Positions 59,821-64,000 of a stretch of 64,000 nucleotides of DNA are shown piece by piece; within the stretch, counting starts at the first letter, position 1, and each line of letters begins with the position of its first letter. A program made the position numbers and the translations under genes. The stretch covers positions 1,302,001 through 1,366,000 of the forward strand of contig NZ_JAKPBU010000001.1 of NCBI RefSeq assembly GCF_022662495.1, given 5' to 3'. The notes beneath the pieces are model-generated. The model had not been told where the DNA came from. It was given only the letters and a program-made list of their open reading frames with translations, and made no database searches. The DNA comes from Lysobacter sp. M2-1. GTDB lineage: Bacteria; Pseudomonadota; Gammaproteobacteria; Xanthomonadales; Xanthomonadaceae.

Positions 59821-61041
59821 TCACGCGCGCGCGGCGCGAATGGCGGCGATACGCGCCTTGCGCAGGGCCTCGCCGAAGGCCGGGCCCTGCAGATCTTCGG
59901 CGCCGATGTCATCGCTGCGCACCGCCAGGGCAGCGGCATGCAGACGTACCAGTTCGGCCGCCTGCGGATATGCATGGTCCTGCAGTCCGGCACGTCCGCG
60001 CTTGTCGGCTTCGCAGGCGACGGCCAGCTGGGCGATCCGCGCAGGCTTGCGGAATGCATCGCAGCGCACCAGCAGGTCGTGCACGGTGCTGTCCTTGAGC
60101 TCGAGCAGGCGGTGCACATTGAGGTGTTCGCGGCAGGCCATTTCGGCCAGCTGGCGGTGTTCGCTCGGCACCCGCAGTCGGTCGCACAGCGCGCGCAGCG
60201 GCGCCAGGCCGCGGTGTTCGTGCATCAGGTGCCTGGGCAGTTCCTGCGCGGGCGTGAGCGCCTTGCCCAGGTCGTGGGTCAGCGCGGCGAAGCCGATCAC
60301 GGCATCGCCGGGCGCCAGCGTCGCGGCCATGTCGCAGACCAGCTCGACGTGCACGCCGGTATCGACTTCCGGATGGTATTCGGCTCGTTGCGGCACGCCG
60401 TAGAGCGCATCCGCCTCCGGCAGGACCACCGCCAGCGCACCGGCATCACGCAGCGTGCGCAGAAATGCAGATGGCTGCCGGGCCGCGAGGCCGCGCACCA
60501 GCTCCTGCCAGACGCGCTCGGGGGTGAGTGCATCCAGTTCGCCGCCTTCGACCATCCTGCGCATCAGGGCCATGGTTTCGTCGGCGATGCGGAAGCCGAG
60601 CGGCGCCAGCCTGGCCATGAAGCGCGCCGCGCGCAGCACCCGCAGGGGATCCTCGACGAATGCCGGGCCGACATGGCGCAGCACCCGCGCATCGATGTCG
60701 CGCACGCCGCCGAACGGATCGATCAGGTCGCCTTCCTCGCTCTGGGCGATCGCATTGATGGTGAAATCGCGCCGCGCCAGATCCTGCTCGAGCGTCACCG
60801 AGGGATCGGCGTGCACCACGAAGCCGGTGTGGCCGCGCGCGGACTTGCGCTCGGTGCGCGCCAGCGCGTATTCCTCGGCGGTTTGCGGATGCAGGAACAC
60901 CGGGAAGTCGCGCCCGACCTGTTTGAATCCGGCCGCCAGCATCGACTCGACGCTTTCGCCCACCACGACGTGGTCGCGGTCGCCGCCTTCGATGCCGAGC
61001 AGGCGATCGCGGACCGCGCCGCCGACGAGATAGCTCTGCAT
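59821..61041 (-). CDS. cca: CCA-adding tRNA nucleotidyltransferase
   Basis: The 406-residue class II enzyme opens [24 protein letters not shown] (GG motif and catalytic DxD region), followed by [17 protein letters not shown], and [12 protein letters not shown]. The second half contains an HD phosphohydrolase-like domain ([10 protein letters not shown]), as in E. coli Cca. It builds or repairs the CCA end of tRNAs. The length is typical for the HD-containing type. The PH-domain gene is 22 bases upstream on the same strand. Confidence 0.96.
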   Translation of the reverse strand: MQSYLVGGAVRDRLLGIEGGDRDHVVVGESVESMLAAGFKQVGRDFPVFLHPQTAEEYALARTERKSARGHTGFVVHADPSVTLEQDLARRDFTINAIAQSEEGDLIDPFGGVRDIDARVLRHVGPAFVEDPLRVLRAARFMARLAPLGFRIADETMALMRRMVEGGELDALTPERVWQELVRGLAARQPSAFLRTLRDAGALAVVLPEADALYGVPQRAEYHPEVDTGVHVELVCDMAATLAPGDAVIGFAALTHDLGKALTPAQELPRHLMHEHRGLAPLRALCDRLRVPSEHRQLAEMACREHLNVHRLLELKDSTVHDLLVRCDAFRKPARIAQLAVACEADKRGRAGLQDHAYPQAAELVRLHAAALAVRSDDIGAEDLQGPAFGEALRKARIAAIRAARA

Positions 61042-61063
61042 GCGGACAGCCTTGCCGGAGCCG

Positions 61064-61441
61064 CTATTTCGACGTGTTCTGCGCCAGCACCGCCATGATC
61101 TGCGCGGCACCGCCGCCGCGTTCCAGATGCAGGTCCAGCGGCGCGGCCTGGCCGTTGATCCAGATCCGCAGGTCGGTCTCCAGTTCGAAGTGGCCCGCGG
61201 TTTCGAGCGCGAACATGTTGATGGCGCGGTAGGGAATGCTGCGGTATTCCACCTTCTTCGCGGTCACGCCCTGCTTGTTGACCAGGATCATGCGCCGGTC
61301 GGTGAACACAACCAGATCGCGGACCATAGCGAAGGCGCGCTGCAGGGTTTCGCCCGGCGCCAGCAGCGGCGCGAATTCCTCCGCGATGGCGTCGATCGGG
61401 GTCTCGCCAGCGTGGCCGAGGAGGGTGTCGATCAGGCCCAT
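61064..61441 (-). CDS. Bacterial PH-domain protein
   Basis: The 125-residue protein is mostly one bacterial pleckstrin-homology-like fold: [53 protein letters not shown]. These signatures match the YyaB/YokE-like PH family, small cytosolic proteins of unknown role. The ATG is just before a GTAG repeat region, and the gene may be cotranscribed with cca. Confidence 0.9.
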   Translation of the reverse strand: MGLIDTLLGHAGETPIDAIAEEFAPLLAPGETLQRAFAMVRDLVVFTDRRMILVNKQGVTAKKVEYRSIPYRAINMFALETAGHFELETDLRIWINGQAAPLDLHLERGGGAAQIMAVLAQNTSK

Positions 61442-61474
61442 GTGTCTGACTCCGATATAGACAGCGACAGTATT

Positions 61475-61544
61475 GTAGGTCGGCCCTACGCGGCCGACGC
61501 TCGGTAGATTCGGCTCAAGCGCACGTCGCGTCGCCCCGACCTAC
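61475..61544. repeat. GTAGGTCGG-type hairpin pair overlapping a stop codon
   Basis: Two inverted copies face each other: 61475-61499 (GTAGGTCGGCCCTACG...CCGACG) and 61524-61544 (complement of GTAGGTCGGGGCGACG). The second copy's GTAG supplies the TAG stop (61543-61541) of the minus-strand transglycosylase gene. Confidence 0.8.
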
Positions 61545-63544
61545 CTCGCCAGCGGGCAGGTGAACTTCTTGCGCGGGCCGCTGCGCCCATGCATGCGGTC
61601 GGTCAGGCGCAGGGCATCGCCCTCGCGCTTGTCCGAAGCGCTCATGCGCCAGTCGTAGACGGTGGAGAAGGACAGCACCCGCGCCACGTAGTCGCGGGTT
61701 TCCTTGTAGCTGATGGTCTCGATCCAGATGTCCGGATCCATGCCGGGGCGTTGGGTCTTCCAGCGGGCGAGCGGCGCGGGCCCGGCGTTGTATGCGGCGA
61801 TCACTTCATAGGGCTTGCCTTCGTATTTGTCGAGCAGCTGGCGCAGATACGTGGTGCCGAGGACGATATTGGTGTCCGCGTCGTACAGGCTCTGCGCGCC
61901 GCCCCAGGGCAGCCCGGCCTTGCGCGCGACTTCGGCGCCGGTGCCGGGCAGCACCTGCATCAGGCCCATCGCATTGGCGGGCGAGCGCGCACGCGGATCG
62001 AACACGCTCTCGGCGCGGATCTCGGCGGCCACCCAGGCCGGATCCAGCCGATGCTTCGCGGCCTCGCGCCGGATCGTATCGGCGTGGTGAATCGGAAAGC
62101 GCAGCTGGTACAGGCGCGTTTCTTCGGGATAATTTTTGCCGCCGACGTTGACCAGGCCGAACACGCCGCGGTCGAACCAGCCGCCTTCCTGGGCCACGGC
62201 GACGGCCAGCCGGCGCTGGGCCTGGTCGAAGCGCGATAGCGCGTCCTCCCACTCCTTTTGCGCCCAGGCCTTGCGCTCGGCGCGGAACAGGGAAATCGCG
62301 CGGACCAGGGCGGGATCGCGCGCGACGGCGGCTTTCGCTGCCGCGCTGTCGTCCGGTAGCCACGGGCATAGCGCATAGGGCTGATCGAGGCGGTCGGCGG
62401 CGAGGAAGCCGTGGAAATCGGATTTCTGCGCCGCCTTGCGATACAGCGCCTGCGCGCCGGCCTTGTCGCCGGTGAGTTCCGCGGTGCGGGCCTCGAACCA
62501 GGTCCAGCGCGAATCGCTGCGCTGCTTGTCGCCCATCCGCCGGATGGCCTCCAGCGCTGCGCGCCAGTCGCTGCGCGCCAGGGCTTCGCGCACCCGCCAT
62601 TCGTGCAGGCGCTCGTCGTAGGCGGAAGCAGGCACCGCGGCCAGGCGACGCGCCGATTCGGGTTCGTACGAGGCCACCGTCCACAGCGCGATCTGGTACA
62701 GCACGCGAGCGCGGTCTTCTTCGGTGAAGCCCAGCGCCTGCGCGTACTTCGGCAGTTGCGCTTCGGCGGTGCCCGGCACCGACTTGCCTAGGCGGGCCAG
62801 CCCATGCGAGGCGATCAGCCGGCTGCGCGCGGTCTTGGGCCAGTTCAGTGCGCGCGGGTGGATGGCCTGGACGAAGGCGGCGTAGTCGTTGGCGAGCGCG
62901 GCTTCGTCGGCGGGCAAGCCCGCGGCGGCGCTGCGCATCACTTCCGGGTCCCATTCGGCTGCGGCTTTCTCCAGGCGTTCCCAGCGCAGCGCCGGGGTCA
63001 GGCCGCCGCGCATGGCCAGCGCCGCGAATGGCTCGCCGCATTCGCTGGGGAAAGCCTTGGCACTGCTGCGCCACAGCGCCTGGGCATCGCTCGTCCACTG
63101 CGCGTCCGCCGCACCGGCGGCCAGGCGTGCGTTGAGTTCCGCGCAGCGCAGCGACGTGCTCCGCACCTGGGGCGACCAGGCTGCGCGGAAGCCTGCCCAG
63201 TCCTTCACCCGAGAACGCGAGGCCAGCCAATCGGCCCGGAAGGCCTCGGCCACGGGCTGGTCGCGATAACGGCCCAGGAATGCCTGGGCCTGCGCGGGCA
63301 GCATCAGGTCCATGTTCCGCCGCAGCGCGGCGTATTCCACCCAGCCGTAGGCAGGATGCGCGGCGATGCCGGGATACTGCGCGGCGTCGAAGCGGCCCGC
63401 TTCGGCCGCGGCGATCGCGGTGCCAAGGACGCTGTCGTCGGGCGGGCGTTGCCCAAACACGGGCGAAGCGATGCCGCACAGCAACAGGGTCAGTGTCGGC
63501 AAACGTCGGGCAATCAAGGATTTAGCGGGGGATCGGGCAGGCAT
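61541..63544 (-). CDS. slt: Soluble lytic murein transglycosylase
   Basis: The 667-residue exported protein (signal peptide to SPVFGQ) has the Slt70 design: a long alpha-helical superhelix (about 40-480) and a lysozyme-like C-terminal domain. Catalytic Glu512 is in AEIRAESVFDPRARS, followed by NAMGLMQVLPGT and YNAGPAPLARW. It cleaves peptidoglycan with formation of 1,6-anhydromuropeptides in the periplasm. ATG 63544 is chosen as the first codon before the signal peptide; the frame upstream lacks conserved sequence. Confidence 0.94.
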   Translation of the reverse strand: MPARSPAKSLIARRLPTLTLLLCGIASPVFGQRPPDDSVLGTAIAAAEAGRFDAAQYPGIAAHPAYGWVEYAALRRNMDLMLPAQAQAFLGRYRDQPVAEAFRADWLASRSRVKDWAGFRAAWSPQVRSTSLRCAELNARLAAGAADAQWTSDAQALWRSSAKAFPSECGEPFAALAMRGGLTPALRWERLEKAAAEWDPEVMRSAAAGLPADEAALANDYAAFVQAIHPRALNWPKTARSRLIASHGLARLGKSVPGTAEAQLPKYAQALGFTEEDRARVLYQIALWTVASYEPESARRLAAVPASAYDERLHEWRVREALARSDWRAALEAIRRMGDKQRSDSRWTWFEARTAELTGDKAGAQALYRKAAQKSDFHGFLAADRLDQPYALCPWLPDDSAAAKAAVARDPALVRAISLFRAERKAWAQKEWEDALSRFDQAQRRLAVAVAQEGGWFDRGVFGLVNVGGKNYPEETRLYQLRFPIHHADTIRREAAKHRLDPAWVAAEIRAESVFDPRARSPANAMGLMQVLPGTGAEVARKAGLPWGGAQSLYDADTNIVLGTTYLRQLLDKYEGKPYEVIAAYNAGPAPLARWKTQRPGMDPDIWIETISYKETRDYVARVLSFSTVYDWRMSASDKREGDALRLTDRMHGRSGPRKKFTCPLAR

Positions 63545-63721
63545 CGGGCGACTATAGCCGAGCGATGTGCAGGCGATGCCGACGCTGCGTTGGCTGCCGC
63601 CATGACGGCACGTGGTCGGTTCAGCAAATGGATGCGCTCCGTGCGCGCGCCTGCAACGTACGCGGCGGAGGTTGGCGCCGCGATGACACACTGCACGGCA
63701 TCCGTCCTGGGTTGCCAACGC

Positions 63722-64000
63722 ATGGAATACGTCGCCTACCTCGTCCTCGGCGCGATCGCCGGCACGCTCGCCGGCCTGCTCGGGATCGGCGGCGGTCTGG
63801 TGCTGGTGGCGGCGCTGGCCTGGATCCTGCCGCTGCTGGGCGTGCCCGCCGAGGCTGCCATGCACGCCGCGCTGGCGAGTTCGATGGCCAGCATCGTCCT
63901 GACGGCCGCGTCCTCGGCGCGTGCCCACCACCTTCGCGGCAGCGTGTTATGGCCCACTGCCGCCTGGATGGTGCCCGGCGTGCTGGTGGGGGGCTGGTTG
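63722..64000 (+). CDS. TauE/SafE-family permease (partial, N-terminus)
   Basis: 93 residues are visible before the window ends. They contain the family opening YLVLGAIAGTLAGLLGIGGGL and the second segment AAMHAALASSMASIVLTAASS, HLRGSVLWPTAAWMVPG. TSUP permeases export or import sulfite, sulfoacetate and similar anions; substrate cannot be told. It is divergent from slt with 177 bases between. Confidence 0.9.
   Translation, partial: MEYVAYLVLGAIAGTLAGLLGIGGGLVLVAALAWILPLLGVPAEAAMHAALASSMASIVLTAASSARAHHLRGSVLWPTAAWMVPGVLVGGWL

Overview
The window is GC-rich DNA from a gammaproteobacterium, most likely of the Xanthomonadaceae/Lysobacteraceae (Lysobacter, Luteimonas, Stenotrophomonas or Xanthomonas relatives). 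The indicators are a fragment of an aryl-polyene/xanthomonadin-type pigment locus, large TonB-dependent receptors, a sugar locus laid out like the Xanthomonas N-acetylglucosamine genes, hairpins with a terminal GTAG resembling Stenotrophomonas SMAG/REP elements, and an sX13-like small RNA just after polA. No rRNA, tRNA, CRISPR array, prophage or intact insertion sequence was recognised. Most genes look chromosomal and conserved; accessory material lies mainly at 19-26 kb and 37-42.5 kb.

Layout. 0-7.5 kb: end of an unknown gene, a small exported protein, four coupled minus-strand genes (ketosynthase, chain-length factor, glycosyltransferase, flavin oxidoreductase), then a DUF885 peptidase. 7.7-16 kb: S9 peptidase, YfcG-like glutathione-dependent oxidoreductase, YqhA membrane protein, gluzincin-like protein, uvrD and an SDR. 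16-19 kb: ybhP-clsB-ybhN phospholipid module, followed by a roughly 540-bp palindromic element with perfect 102-bp arms. 19.6-26.8 kb: three coupled genes for predicted lipoproteins (subtilisin, proline-rich protein, metzincin), a trypsin-like protease upstream, and a divergent CxxCH lipoprotein. 26.8-35 kb: DUF2782 gene, polA, sX13-like RNA, DUF421 gene, and the cytochrome oxidase assembly set (twin-TM protein, SURF1, SCO-like, ctaA, cyoE). 35-42.5 kb: Fur-box-linked siderophore receptor, a nuclease toxin-immunity pair, an outer-membrane protein, a cupredoxin/FG-GAP repeat protein and a decayed S9 peptidase. 42.5-52.8 kb: M19 dipeptidase, dnaG, Vps62-like gene, yihY, yqeY, rpsU, tsaD, folB, a short folK-like gene, pteridine reductase, a MidA-type methyltransferase and vanZ. 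52.9-59.4 kb: TonB receptor, glucokinase-family kinase, LacI regulator and NagX-like membrane protein, with two matching operators between kinase and regulator. 59.5-64 kb: DUF4242 protein, cca, PH-domain protein, soluble lytic transglycosylase and the start of a TauE/SafE permease.

How the genes work together. The 53-59 kb block reads as an amino-sugar uptake and phosphorylation unit under its own repressor. The 31-35 kb block matures haem A and copper centres for terminal oxidase. The 19.6-25 kb block probably places several proteases in the envelope. The 37.4-39.1 kb pair is a polymorphic nuclease toxin with its immunity protein. One hairpin family supplies the TAG stop codon of four separate genes.
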